A stretch of 64,000 bases of DNA, taken from positions 12,204,336-12,268,335 of the forward strand of contig CM040091.1 of the NCBI GenBank assembly GCA_022496805.1, given 5' to 3'. The notes below the pieces were generated by a model, which worked only from the letters and a program-made list of their open reading frames with translations, ran no database searches and was not told the DNA's origin. The DNA is from Pohlia nutans. Lineage: Eukaryota > Streptophyta > Bryopsida > Bryales > Mniaceae. Shown here in pieces: positions 11,640-21,978 of this stretch. A program made the translations under genes and the position numbers. The first letter of the stretch is position 1, and each line of letters opens with the position of its first letter.

Positions 11640-11860
11640 CAAACTTGGATGATGGTCTGAAATAGGTACCCCTTCCAAAAATAGTGCGATTTTCAATAAA
11701 TATCTTTTTGGTAAGAAAAAACATTGGCACCATAGTTGCAACTATATACATGATGTTGAAAGACGGAATTTCTAGCACACATAAAATGAGTTAGATGTTA
11801 GTCATACTATGTGAGACGCATAAAGGTGGTACCCATATCAAGCCATTCCCCATACCGTAA
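11640..11860 (+). repeat. Dispersed repeat S with an unoccupied TTAA-type site
   Basis: Aligns with 25295-25451 joined to 25833-25920 and, in part, with 14870-14921. Shared words include accccttccaaaaatagtg, ctatatacatg and aaagacggaatttctagcac. At 11757 the sequence runs gatgttgaaagacgg straight through where copy 25295 carries a 381-bp element, so this copy shows the pre-insertion state. Confidence 0.75.
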
Positions 11861-12336
11861 GAATGACATATGGCATGCAATGAATGAAAATGTCCTCAAA
11901 ATTAGCCACTTTGAGGACCTATAGATTGAAAGATCTGGAAGGGGTGTGTACAACTAAATATGCACAAAAGTTGTACAGACAACAATCTTTTCAATGCAAG
12001 TGTTGTTTTCAAGCATTTTTGTGCTACAAAAACTATAGAGTTTTGGAGAGGCTACAAGTGATTTGCTATGGCTCCTAGGAGATTTTAAAATAAGCAAAGG
12101 GCAGTTCTTGAGATGCATGAGCGAGGCAATTCGTATGGCAAAACACCAGCGGTTTGGACATTTTCAAAAGCACTTGCTGTGACATAGTGCAAAAGTTTGG
12201 TGAGAGAGGGAGTTCAAAAGATAGAGCTACACGTTGTAAACCTTGAATTCTTGATGAGCATTCAGATTGTGAAATTGTAAGGAGGTCAAATGATCGATAC
12301 ACTAGACAGTATAACTGCAGCAATAGGAAGAGGATT

Positions 12337-12590
12337 CTCGGGGAGGTCACTTAGTGTAAATTTTGGGTACATATGAGCATACAAAGGGTATTTAATAGAG
12401 GGCTATGAAGTAATTGGAATATCCTACTATTTATAGTATATATTAGGGTATATTCTAAGAATATGCTCCAATTGGTTTTAAAACGCCCTATATTACTTCT
12501 ACAAAATTATAATTTTTATCTCAAATGAATAAAAGACACCCTATATTTGTTCTCTCATATTTTCTAATTCTCGACAGTGACCTCCCCAAG
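12337..12590. mobile_element. hAT-like MITE, CYCGGGGAGGTCACT family, copy 1
   Basis: Starts CTCGGGGAGGTCACT and ends AGTGACCTCCCCAAG, flanked by a perfect 8-bp duplication AGAGGATT (12329-12336 and 12591-12598). It lies within the Tc1/mariner pseudogene. The family is shared with 26830-27243. An 8-bp TSD suggests hAT; the TIR is not diagnostic. Confidence 0.85.
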
Positions 12591-12907
12591 AGAGGATTAC
12601 AATCTAAGGGCCTGCATTTGAGTGATGACACTATTAGAAGGAGCCTTTAGAGACAAGTGTTGCAAGCATGTGTCAAGACCAAAAAACCACTTTTGACCCA
12701 AAAAAAAAGCATCAATCATGTCGTTTTAAATGGGCAAAGAAGTGCATCCACATAACTTGGGTAGATTGAAGTTTTGTCATTTTTTCTGATGAGTCAAAAT
12801 TTAACCTTTTGACTCAGATAGGGGGCAATATTGTTGAAGAAAGAGTAGAGAGCGTCTCTTAGACCAACATGTGCACTATACAGTTAAACACGGGGGAGGA
12901 AGCATAA

Positions 12908-13069
12908 CACTAGTAGAAATCTTGTCTTATGTGACAAGTCTTTAATGACTCAATGTCCGGAAAGACAAGTCCATATTGACACAAAGTGGACTTTGTGTCA
13001 ATATGGACTTGTCTTTCCGGACATTGAGTCATTAAAGACTTGTCACATAAGACAAGATTTCTACTAGTG
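12908..13069. mobile_element. CACTA-type MITE that is a perfect palindrome
   Basis: 162 bp made of two 80-bp arms (12908-12987 and 12990-13069) that are exact reverse complements around a GG centre. Ends are CACTAGTAGAAATC and its complement, with 3-bp TSD TAA (12905-12907, 13070-13072). The empty-site sequence gcaTAAtgg restores the GSIMVW reading of the surrounding transposase. CACTA ends and a 3-bp TSD indicate the CACTA (En/Spm) superfamily. Confidence 0.9.
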
Positions 13070-13233
13070 TAATGGTTTGGGGTTGTATGAGTTGGGAAAG
13101 AATTGGCAAACTTCATTTGATTGAAAGGAAGATCGATAGATATGTGTATCAAAACATTCTAGAGATAAAACTTGTTTAAACACTATACACATGCAAGGTT
13201 TGGAGCGAGGAAGAGAATGCTATTTTCCAACAC

Positions 13234-13908
13234 GGCATACAAGCATTCTTGGAGTACCCCAATCAAGAACTTGGAATCACATATGAAAGAATTTTTAAAT
13301 GTCATATTTTGCAAATAAGAACAAAAGTAACACTCATTTTTAGTTCTTTTACTTATTAGGATTTAGTACCCGGTATCAAAATAAACATGTATATATAAGA
13401 ATTTTACGATGAATTTTTTATCCGTTTACTACCTTACAAATCACTTTTTATGTTTCAAATTTAAAATCCAAAAAAATCTTCAATTTTGAAGTCCTTTTAG
13501 ATGTTACATAGCTCCTCCCTATAATATTTCGCAGGATTTTGAAAATTATAAAACTTAGTTACATACCTCATTTCATGTTGCAAAATACTACAATTGATTA
13601 TTAAAACATCAAAACTCGGTATAGTTAATCAAAAAAAAATTAATTAAGTATTTATATTTCTTTTTTATTCTTGAACTAAAAACCTTGTACTATGCCATAG
13701 TCCTGAATGTGGGTTACAAGAATCATATTAACAACTTTAATCAATTAAGAGAGATTTTTTAATGTACTTCCTACTTGAAGCAAGTGAAACTATATTGAAT
13801 CATGCTTTCACAATAAGATTTGTATTCCAACCTATATTAAAGGGAAAAAATTTCACAATTTTATAATGTGACATTCATTATGGAGTAACCCAAGCATGCT
13901 TATACCCC
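13234..13908. mobile_element. Non-autonomous element with ~27-bp TIRs
   Basis: Left end GGCATACAAGCATTCTTGG and right end (reverse strand) GGGGTATAAGCATGCTTGG are imperfect inverted repeats. It interrupts the IFQ-H-DNDPKHT motif of the Tc1 pseudogene; removal restores the motif. The TSD is short (about 2 bp, CA) or eroded. The interior is AT-rich and non-coding. Confidence 0.7.
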
Positions 13909-14210
13909 ATGACAACGACCCCAAACACACTACACATTATGTTGTAGATTGGTTGCTTGCACAAAAAAAATTAGTTATTTGGCACCGATCACAATCATCT
14001 GACCTCAATCCTATATAACACCTTTGGAATGAAGTAGATTGCCATATGAGAAGGTCTAAGAGGAAACTCACTATCAAAAGCAATTTATGGGAGTACATAC
14101 CAAAAATTCGGTAGAGTATTGAGGTTGATATTGGTAGGAAGTTGATATGTTCTATGCCTCAAAGAATTGTTGATGTATACAAAGCAAAAGGTGGTTTTAC
14201 ACTGTGGTAG

Positions 14211-14869
14211 TCATTATGAATGCTTAAAAGTTGCATCTTAGAGTTGTGAAGTTATTTTGTAACTTGTGGTTTTGTTTTCTACAATTAATTTACATCTTTG
14301 TTACAAAAAGAATCTTACATCTTTGTTGCATATTTAAATTAAGCTGTTTTTTGTTTATATTTTAACTCCAAAAGTTGCGCTACATGTTTATTGCAATTAT
14401 ATGCTCTTATAGTCTTCTCTTTGCAATATTATGATAATTTCTATAGGCTTAATAGTTGATTTTGTAAATGAGCCTAGTTTGTGCAACTATTTTTGGTAGC
14501 CATTGTACATCAATCTCACCATTCGTCAAAAAATATTAGTTTAAAATATTACCAATGAATTTTGATATGTTTTGAAAAAGAGAAATTTTGACAAAATTAC
14601 AAAATGTACATACGGTGCACATTCATTTGGTCACCCAAATGCTACACCGTACTATGCAACTACCCAGTGATCAAATAAAACTGGGTTGCAGGTGTGTAAG
14701 GGCTTTTTCTTGGGGTTTGCAAACCCTTTCCCTTTCTGTTCCTTGTGCTTCTATATCCACGAGCAATAAGGTAGAACTACCGCCATAACCAAGAAAATGG
14801 TAAATTTTTTAAATTTCTTTCCAAAAATTATATTTATTTAAAGAAATTAGTGAAAAGGGAAAGAAATGC
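14211..14869. other. Intergenic, nothing recognised
   Basis: Flank of the Tc1 relic. No matching inverted terminus could be identified, and the 66-codon frame at 14588 is not convincing. Confidence 0.4.
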
Positions 14870-14921
14870 CCTGATATAGGTATCCCTCAAAACAATAGTG
14901 TGATTTTCGAGAAATGTCTTT

Positions 14922-15464
14922 TTAACCCCTAAAGGTCCTCACCTCTTTTGCAAAAGTCAAAGCACTATAATTTGCATACTTTAAATATCACATTGAATGA
15001 TTTATAATTTTTCATAGATAATCATCGACATTATGAAGGCATGACAAAATTTTCAACATGATTGGAAGATATTTTGAATATTTACAAATTTTATGATGTA
15101 AACAAGGTAAAAATTCAAAATAAATATGTTTTTGTCAAATTTAATATCAAAAATTATATTTAAGGTAGATAAAAGTTATATTTACATGGAGTAAAAAATT
15201 GAAGGTGAAGAAATTAAAAGATGTTTATGATTGAAGCATCTTTAGAAAGCCCTTTGTATTTTGGACACTCAAAATTCAAAATTCTCAATGGTGGAAAGCT
15301 TCAAATGAAGTTTATTCTCCAATCCCAACGGTCAAAAGATGTATCATAACTTAACTTAAACATCTAATGAAAACACCAACTACAATAAAGCTAAGACACT
15401 TGATTTTTGCGGCCTTTGACCAAAAATCAAACATAATTGGGTTGATTGGTCCTTTAGGGGTTAT
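14922..15464. mobile_element. TTAA-flanked element, family B
   Basis: Left end TTAACCCCTAAAGGTCC; right end GGTCCTTTAGGGGTTAT, with one base eroded from TTAA. The left flank (gtgattttcgagaaatgtc) and the right flank (ggtaag) together match the continuous sequence near 11680-11715 of repeat S, so a second copy of S was the target. Confidence 0.75.
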
Positions 15465-16313
15465 GGTAAGGTGATCAATAATGGCTCAATTTTCAGCACG
15501 GGAAATCTATAGCAAAGTTAACAGTGCAAGCAATTTTCGTGCATGTGGAAAGTAAGTGGAAAGATAGAGCAAGTGGAATCATCATTTTTGGACTCTTTTG
15601 CAATTAGTTATGAATACTTGAAGTTGTATTCATAGGTGTTTCTAAAATGGTGCCCTAAAATGACACCCTATAATGTATGCGCTCATTACATGGTATTGTT
15701 GAATTGAGAAGCTATTATGTACCTGTAAGTGAAGATTACTAGAGCTCCATTATTGGACCTGCTCCATTTTAGAGCACTCACCCATAATAAGAAGAATGTT
15801 ATGGTAACTCAAGCCTTTCAAATATCTCTAATGAGAGATATTGGTAAGTAGAACTGTCACTTTGGATTAGTTAAATATTGGCTTAGTGCAATTTTTGCAT
15901 TGATTGCAGATGTAAAAATTAAACTCTCATGCAGTGACTTAATATTATCTTAAATTCACCTTTTACAACTTGTTTTTACTGTTCATTCATGAAACTCCTG
16001 AAAACAAAGCGTTTTTGTAGGCTCTCCTATTGTGAGGCAGAGACAATAAATTAGGATGGGTCCCTTCAAACCCCTATGAAGTATAGTTATGGGTGAATTT
16101 CTTGGCACTTGTCACACGAAGATAAGAAAGCATATGAAACTGGCAAAAAATCTAAGTCCCTTCAACCTTCAATAGAACATGGAACTCTTGAATACAAAAT
16201 GGTTGGATGCAAAACCTGGCTTTCTCATAACATTCAGTAGCCTTCAAAGAGATTGCCTTTTGGTTTCATGCACCTTTATAAATAGTGATTTCTAATTGAA
16301 TGAAGTATTGAAT
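15465..16313. other. Intergenic, nothing recognised
   Basis: AT-rich, no long frames, no clear terminal repeats. Confidence 0.4.
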
Positions 16314-16625
16314 CAAATAAACAATGAATGACAAAACATTGTTGAGTTGACAAAACACTGTTGAGTTGACAAAACACTGTTGAGTTGAGAATCAATCAAA
16401 TAAACAATGAAAAAACAATGTTGAATTGTGATAGAAAGTGCTTTCGATCACAATTACTGTGCACCATGGTTGCTTGCTCTTGCTTATTGCCACGTGCCCC
16501 CATAGCTACTGATTTCATATGGAATATCCCACATCATTTCATTGGGGGGATGAAATGATGTGGGATATTCCATATCATTCTGTTGGAGGGAGGCAGTACT
16601 CACAAAGGCTACTGAATGTTATGCT
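16314..16625. repeat. Repeat with 19-bp tandem units and a strong hairpin
   Basis: Three copies of a tgacaaaacactgttgagt unit lie at 16331-16387. An inverted repeat at about 16517-16577 pairs tatggaatatcccacatcat with its complement across a short GGGGGG-containing loop. The whole segment has a related, reversed copy near 28235-28450 with the same hairpin and the same CAATCAAATAAAC/TGGTTGCTTGCTC words. Confidence 0.65.
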
Positions 16626-16704
16626 ATTCACCAAACCCACCATCTGCTTTTAACATGCACTACTTGAAAAGGAAGATTATTAAACAGGGCCTTCGAAGAT
16701 ATCT

Positions 16705-17252
16705 TTAACCCTTTGACCCGCCAGCGTCCAAATTCTGGACGCTGGATGATTTCTGTTGCGTCCCTTCACCACATATGGTGATCTTTTTCATCCATCCTAA
16801 ATTCTCTTGATTCTTGTGTTAGTTAACTTTCACTTGTACGGTACGGATCTTCAAAATTAAATAATGTGAATTTTTGAAATATAACAGAAGTGGTTTATGT
16901 CAAGTTTCATTCTTAGTTCAAAAAGTGGGACCTTAAACATGATTTTCCATAATAAGTAGAATCAAATAATGATAACTATACCATCTTGTAGTGCATGTTG
17001 TTCCAATTTCATTACAATATTTTTTGATTTTTTTGTCTTGATTTTGAATTTTAAATTGAATTTCAAGAGAAAACCTTGCAAAATTAATTAAAAAATATTA
17101 ATAATAAATATGATGAATCCAACTGTACAGATGTTATCTTCACATTGGCATTTACAACCTTGTTTTGTACATCAACTCCATTTTTATTTTTCATCAAACA
17201 TTTTATAACAAATCTTTGAAAACAGTGTTGAATCGGGACCTTAAACGGTTAA
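16705..17252. mobile_element. TTAA-flanked MITE, family C, copy 1
   Basis: TTAACCCTTTGACCCGCC at the left and GGGACCTTAAACGGTTAA at the right. Immediately inside the left end is a small hairpin ccagcgtcc/ggacgctgg. Homologous to 23158-23696 throughout (for example gattttccataataagtaga). Confidence 0.85.
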
Positions 17253-17262
17253 ATGCCCCATA

Positions 17263-18463
17263 CTCCCCCTGTCCCATATTAAGCTTCCTCAATGCTTGTG
17301 AATTTGTCCCATATTAAACTTCTTGTTTACTCAAACGACAGTCCTAGTGGTTTAGAAGGTCCCGTGAGAGACCCGCACCCAATCTTTGCAGAGAGAATAA
17401 ACTGATTTTAGCTCCTACTCTGGATTAGAGAACGGATGCTAAAGCAATAGGACGGGTTTGGCACTTCTTCAAACCAAGGCCATTGGTTTTTAGAGACCCG
17501 CCCTCACCTTTATTATACAAGAATCAGAGGACATTGGACAGTGAACCAGTTGTCTAAATTATCTACAAGAGCGGGGCCAGGTGCTTCATGTAGAGCGACT
17601 CTTAGGGTCCACACCATTGTGCTCATAGCCCATTCATACCAAACCTCTGCTGCACTTGCATCTACGTTCCCAAAATGGAGGAAGGTAAATCCAAGAAACA
17701 AAAAAAAATTCAAAGCCTTGTCTTTTCTTTCTGCAACTACTGGTCAAGCACAGTGCAACTGCATTACAATGCCGCAAGTAAGGGGCGGTTTACACTATGG
17801 ACCAAGAGCCATGACCATGGAATTCTAAAATCTGTGATTGGCTCGAAAAGAGCTCTTGGTCCCATTTGGCTTTACACTACCTTGAAAAAAGGAGAATGAC
17901 CACTAACTTTGAGGTCCCCAAAAACTACTAAAATCTGCCATTTGGATAATGTGCCATGGTCCAACGGGTTTTCCGTTGAGTCGAGGCAAAATGCTCGACT
18001 CAACGGAAATCAAGGGAGCCGTAAGGCTGAAAATCAGCCATTGGCCGAAAAAAAAAAAAATTAATATTTTTGGCTGAAAAAATCAACCCAAAGTTGTCTC
18101 GGTCCAAATCCACTTTACACTACAAGAATGACCAAGCCACTCAAAAATCCATTTTTGATTTTTCATGGTCACGGCTCTTGGCCAAGAGCCATGACCATGA
18201 AAATGATTTAATTTTCTTGGTCATGGCTCTTGGTCCATAGTGTAAACCGACCCTAAAGCCATGCTCCTTTTTTGCATTGCATTAGAATAATTTCTAATTG
18301 TGAATTTTATATTTCTTGATTGACAACAGATTCCCTCAAAGTTACATGATGCATGCATGCGGCAGGATTGTTGTATGTGAACGGGTCATGAAGGTCCACA
18401 CCATTAGACTAGTGAAGTCGTCTATTTTTCAGGGTACATGACGCTTAATATGGGACATAGGAG
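17263..18463. mobile_element. Stowaway-like element
   Basis: Ends CTCCCCCTGTCCCATATTAAG and CTTAATATGGGACATAGGAG inside TA (17261-17262 and 18464-18465). These are the CTCCCTCCGTCCC-type ends of Stowaway (mariner-related) MITEs. Without the nested element at 17782-18253 it is about 725 bp. It starts 10 bp after the family-C element ends. Confidence 0.8.
17782..18253. mobile_element. Tourist-like MITE nested in the Stowaway element
   Basis: Ends GGGGCGGTTTACACTATGG and CCATAGTGTAAACCGACCC; TSD TAA at 17779-17781 and 18254-18256, as expected of PIF/Harbinger elements. The TIR continues inward through accaagagccatgaccatg. The interior holds a 15-bp hairpin (ttccgttgagtcgag and complement) near 17970-18007. 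Confidence 0.85.
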
Positions 18464-19299
18464 TATACACTTGATTTTATTGAAGACCCCAAGGCATTGT
18501 ATTAATAAAGAATGCTATGTACGACCTGCAGTGAGTGCACATCACCACAAGACATAACAATATGCCATCAGAGCAAATGAGGTTATGCCACATACAAGCA
18601 GAGGTGGCTATGCACAGACCCACAACCGATTTCCTCATTTCGTCGTACGTGCAAAAAGCAAGCACGGAGAACAACAAAATCTATGCAACAAGACAGTCAT
18701 AACATGCAGTACTACAGTAAGTTACAGTGAGGCCAGCACTTGAAAAGTGAAAGAGGGCACCACTCAACTGGCACCCAAAAACAAAGTCAACCAGCACACA
18801 AAATCATTCAATCAAAGAAGTACACGACTCTGGTCAAAAATGGTTTCAGCTCACTTCAAATTAACTTTTTAGCATGCAAGGATGCATGCCCTCAATAATA
18901 TAGGAACAGTATAGCCAGTAAAGTTGTTACAACTTCTCGAAGGAAGCCAAAAACTAACTAAGCTTCACTCAGTAATCACTCCATGTATAAGCACACGTTA
19001 CAACAGAGCTCTTTTATCTGTACACATAATTTCACTACAAGAAATTTGAAAGTCTACAAATCTGTACCGAGCTGAGTTGTTGTTACTGCACTCAGCTTGT
19101 TGCCGAAATGAGGAATGCTCATCACCAAAGAATACCATAACTGCACAAAAATCAACTTTTTATCAGAAAATGCACATAATTATATGAAGTTCTGTAAGAT
19201 TGTATTCCATAGCAAAACGATATTAAAATAGTTACAAGAGTGAAGGAAGTTTAGAACCCTTCTCACTCACTAACTCCTTATTATCACATTCCCATTCAT
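18464..19299. other. Intergenic, nothing recognised
   Basis: No coding frame of note. This is the distal downstream flank of the DUF1442 gene, which is on the minus strand. Confidence 0.4.
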
Positions 19300-19665
19300 G
19301 AAAAAGAAAAGAGTGTGATAATAGAGTGAGAACAAAGGATGTGATAATAGATTGAGAGAACAGACTGAGAGATACAATAATAGATGAAGAGAACACAGGA
19401 TGTCATAACAGACTCAGAAAACAGAGGCTACGCTATTGAACCCAGAAAACAAAGGATGTGATAATGGACTCTAGAGAACGGAGGATGCAATAATGGGGTG
19501 AGAGATGACAGAGAGAGAACAGAGGATGTGATATCAGAGAGTGAGAGAAAAGAGGATGGGATATTCAGGTAGAACAGAGGATGTGATATTAGAGAGTGAT
19601 AGAAAAGAGGATGAGATATTCAGGTGAGAACAGAGGATGTGATATTAGAGAGTGATATCATTACA
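19300..19665. repeat. Degenerate purine-rich minisatellite
   Basis: Reiterated gagaacagaggatgtgat and tagagagtgatagaaaag words in higher-order units of roughly 50-60 bp. The last three units (19500-19660) are the most alike. It lies 3' of the DUF1442 gene. Confidence 0.75.
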
Positions 19666-19781
19666 GAATTTGCAAAGAGTACTGACCTGCGATTTTGCAG
19701 AGAAGCTTGAAGTGGGTCAAATTTGCTTAGAAAAACGAGCAGGGTCAGGGTTTGCGGAAGCATAGGAAGCAACAAGTGCGT

Positions 19782-21085
19782 TTAGCATTGAAGCATCTCC
19801 GTCATATCCATGGCCCAACTGACTCTCTTGGCACCGGTCCGTCGTCTTCCTCCAAACGAATCACCAACAGCCTTGAAATTCTCCTCACAGCGCGACAGTC
19901 TGGCAACTTCGATGCCTTTCCCGATGGGCAACATGACCGACTTGGATCCCGGCCGGTTAGTCATCTTGTCCTCGTACAGAGCCCTGGCGGACCGCTGGAA
20001 CAGATTCTCGGCCACCACCACGGCGCGGCTGGAGTTCAGACGTAGAAAGTCGAAAAGCTCAACGGATTGCTCGCCGCGTCGGCAATCGACGAGCGCGAAG
20101 TCCACTTCGGAGAATTGGGGCAGAATCTCCCGGGCGTCGCCGACTAGAAATTCCACGACCGTGGACAGGTTCAGTGCGTCCATGGCCACCATCGCATTCA
20201 GCAGCGACTCCGACTCCGACAGAATGCAAATCAGTCGCCCGCCCGTCTTGCGCGCCGCCACGGCCAGCGCGATGGTCGCGGGGCTCACGGAACTCGTCAC
20301 TTGCACGATGAGGCGCGCGTCGATGCCGCCTGCTAACGCCGCTAGAAACTCCGTGCTGTGGTGCTCTGCTCCTGGCGAAATGAATCTCCTCGTAGTGCCA
20401 ACCTTACACTGCAAGTTCCCCAAAACGTTCAATCACTACATTGCATAGTAGAAAGAAATTCGACAACCCTAGAACCGTGAAAATTTCGGAACAAGTGCTA
20501 CCACCCCCTGAAATGTACAGTACTCTATCCATTGAATACACACTGAACAGCAACCTGAAACGCCACATTGATTATTTGGTTACACTGCAAACCCGAAACA
20601 TTCAAACATGAAACTACCACTACAACCGCTTACACCGGCCATTATCACCGAAAACCGGCGTATGTTATCAAAGTGAGCCACTTACACCCGGTTTTCAGTG
20701 ATAATGGCCGGTGTAAGCAACTGTAATCTGTTGTAGTATACATTGCATGGTAGAATGAAATTCGGCAACCCTAGAAGCGTGAAAATTTTGTTACTCAGAT
20801 AACACGACAACCTGCTGAAATGTACACTACTACTCTCCGTAGAATACACAGTGGCTACCAACTCTACCCAAGAGCCTGAAACGCTATGTTGGTTAATATC
20901 GAGCAATCCCTGTTATTTTCTAACTGTGTAACCTGTTACACTAAAAAAATAGCAGGAATTGGCTAAAACCACGAATATGGCGTTACTGAGGTTTACACAT
21001 CTCAAATCATGCTACGGGTTTCAACTCTTACCAATTTCGCTGTCTCAGTGTAAGCTTGAGCAGCGCCTTCCGGCGACCATCCCAT
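19782..21085 (-). CDS. DUF1442 family protein (exons 21085-21032 and 20408-19782)
   Basis: A 226-residue protein of the plant DUF1442 family, whose members look like Rossmann-fold (SAM-methyltransferase-like) proteins but have no established reaction. Exon 1 encodes MGWSPEGAAQAYTETAKL, the expected family N-terminus, and ends in phase 0 at a GTAAGAG donor. Exon 2 starts after cttgcag with CKVGTTRRFISPG and carries EFLAALAGGIDARLIVQV, AVAARKTGGRLICIL, VVEFLVGDAREILPQ, VDFALVDCRR and SVMLPIGKGIEVARL. The family pattern of Gly-rich loop, acidic end of strand and VDCRR is intact. The N-terminal exon is only 18 codons and is easily missed: without it the frame at 19782-20432 appears to begin at a false upstream Met in the intron. 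The C-terminus is basic (GGRRRTGAKRVSW). No signal or membrane segment, so it is probably soluble. The 623-bp intron contains a CACTA-type MITE inside a duplicated segment. Confidence 0.9.
20437..20895. repeat. Tandem duplication inside the DUF1442 intron
   Basis: The segment 20437-20575 (cattgcatagtagaaagaaattcg-like) recurs at 20738-20895 with the same word order: ccctagaa.cgtgaaaatt, ctgaaatgtaca, gaatacaca, cctgaaacgc. The MITE at 20618-20738 sits between the two copies. Confidence 0.75.
20618..20738. mobile_element. CACTA-type MITE in the DUF1442 intron
   Basis: Left end CACTACAACCGCTTACACC, right end TGTTGTAGTA (last base eroded), TSD TAC at 20615-20617 and 20739-20741. The interior forms a long stem: cttacaccggccattatcac and its complement. 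Confidence 0.75.
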
Positions 21086-21700
21086 ATCGACAGGCCCGTC
21101 ACCCAGCTCTCTAGTTTGTCTTTCCAACGAATTGTGTAACCACGGTAATTGAATCAAAACTCAGGAGGCTCACAGTATCAATGCTCGCCCAGCCTTTGCA
21201 AAAACGGACAGCGAATCAACCTGTGAGTCGGGGGAGAACTAAAGTAAACGTGGAGGTCACTCAGACAGTGAGAGGTCTCGAAGCTTCTAGACACAAACGC
21301 GGAACGCTCAAAGGAGAACGAACGAATTCCGAAACTTCCTAAGAAGAAAGATCGACACCGTAATGCGACACACAGCTCATTCAGATCTGTAAGTGGCTGG
21401 TAGGCTTTCAGACACTACTCGCTTCCAGTCTGGAGCTTCAGTGAGAACCCCACGTCTAGCTAGCTAGCTGGTGATGTCGATTCGGAAAAGACAGCCCACC
21501 AGCAAGAGCGTCGCTTTATAATACACGAGTCGCGGCTACTAGACAGTCTAGTATTGTAGCTGGTTAAGTTTAGAGGGGAGGCGGCGAAGGAGGCGGCAAC
21601 AGACGCGCCCTCAAAGTGATCAGATCGATGGCCTCGTGGTCGCCAAGCAAGCTCATCACTGGATTCACTCACTGCATGCGGCGCTGAATGTTAAATATTC
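21086..21700 (-). promoter_or_regulatory. DUF1442 upstream region
   Basis: Non-repetitive, moderately GC-rich DNA upstream of the minus-strand start. A TATTATAAAG on the minus strand (plus 21512-21521) could be a TATA box, which would imply a leader of about 400 nt. Weak evidence. Confidence 0.3.
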
Positions 21701-21769
21701 GCCCCCCTGGCTCACAATTTCATCCCTCTGCTCACATGATATGATAATAACTTCACGCTGGCCTATCAT

Positions 21770-21978
21770 GAGACCCGTGAATGATAACCCCTGTTTCCAG
21801 GTAGTTCCTCCGATCACATGTCAAAAAGGTTTTAAATTATTATCGCACTCTCTAATATCACATGCGCAGAACATTTCCTACTTGTGATTAGACCTGTGAA
21901 TGAAGAGCACGTTTGGTAGTTCCTCCGCTCACATGTGAAAAAGCCTCTCTAATATCACATGTGCAGAACATTTCCTTG
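21770..21978. repeat. Direct duplication, about 115-bp unit
   Basis: Two copies share gtagttcctccgatcacatg, ctctctaatatcacatg and cgcagaacatttcct. The motif gtgatattagagag of the 19.3-19.7 kb minisatellite is the reverse complement of part of it. Confidence 0.65.

Larger units (their letters stand above)
12100..14210 (+). pseudogene. Decayed Tc1/mariner transposase gene
   Basis: Cut-and-paste transposase of the Tc1/mariner superfamily, broken by stops, frameshifts and three insertions. Recognisable pieces in order are: the helix-turn-helix start (AVLEMHERGNSYG) near 12100; KKPLLT and FSDESKFNL near 12690-12800, the first catalytic Asp region; GSI/MVWGCMSW around 12900-13090, split by an insertion; IFQH..DNDPKHTTHYVVDWLL near 13225 and 13910, the second Asp region, also split; and SSDLNPI-stop-HLWNEVD near 14000, where the catalytic Glu codon of NPIENLW is now TAA. 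It ends around IVDVYKAKGGFTLW at 14210. Removing the insertions at 12337-12590, 12908-13069 and about 13234-13908 restores collinearity. The Tc1 terminal repeats were not found. Confidence 0.9.

Noticed and set aside
16331..16387. Three direct repeats considered as a CRISPR-like array
   Set aside because: The units are contiguous without spacers and this is a plant nuclear genome; a simple tandem repeat.
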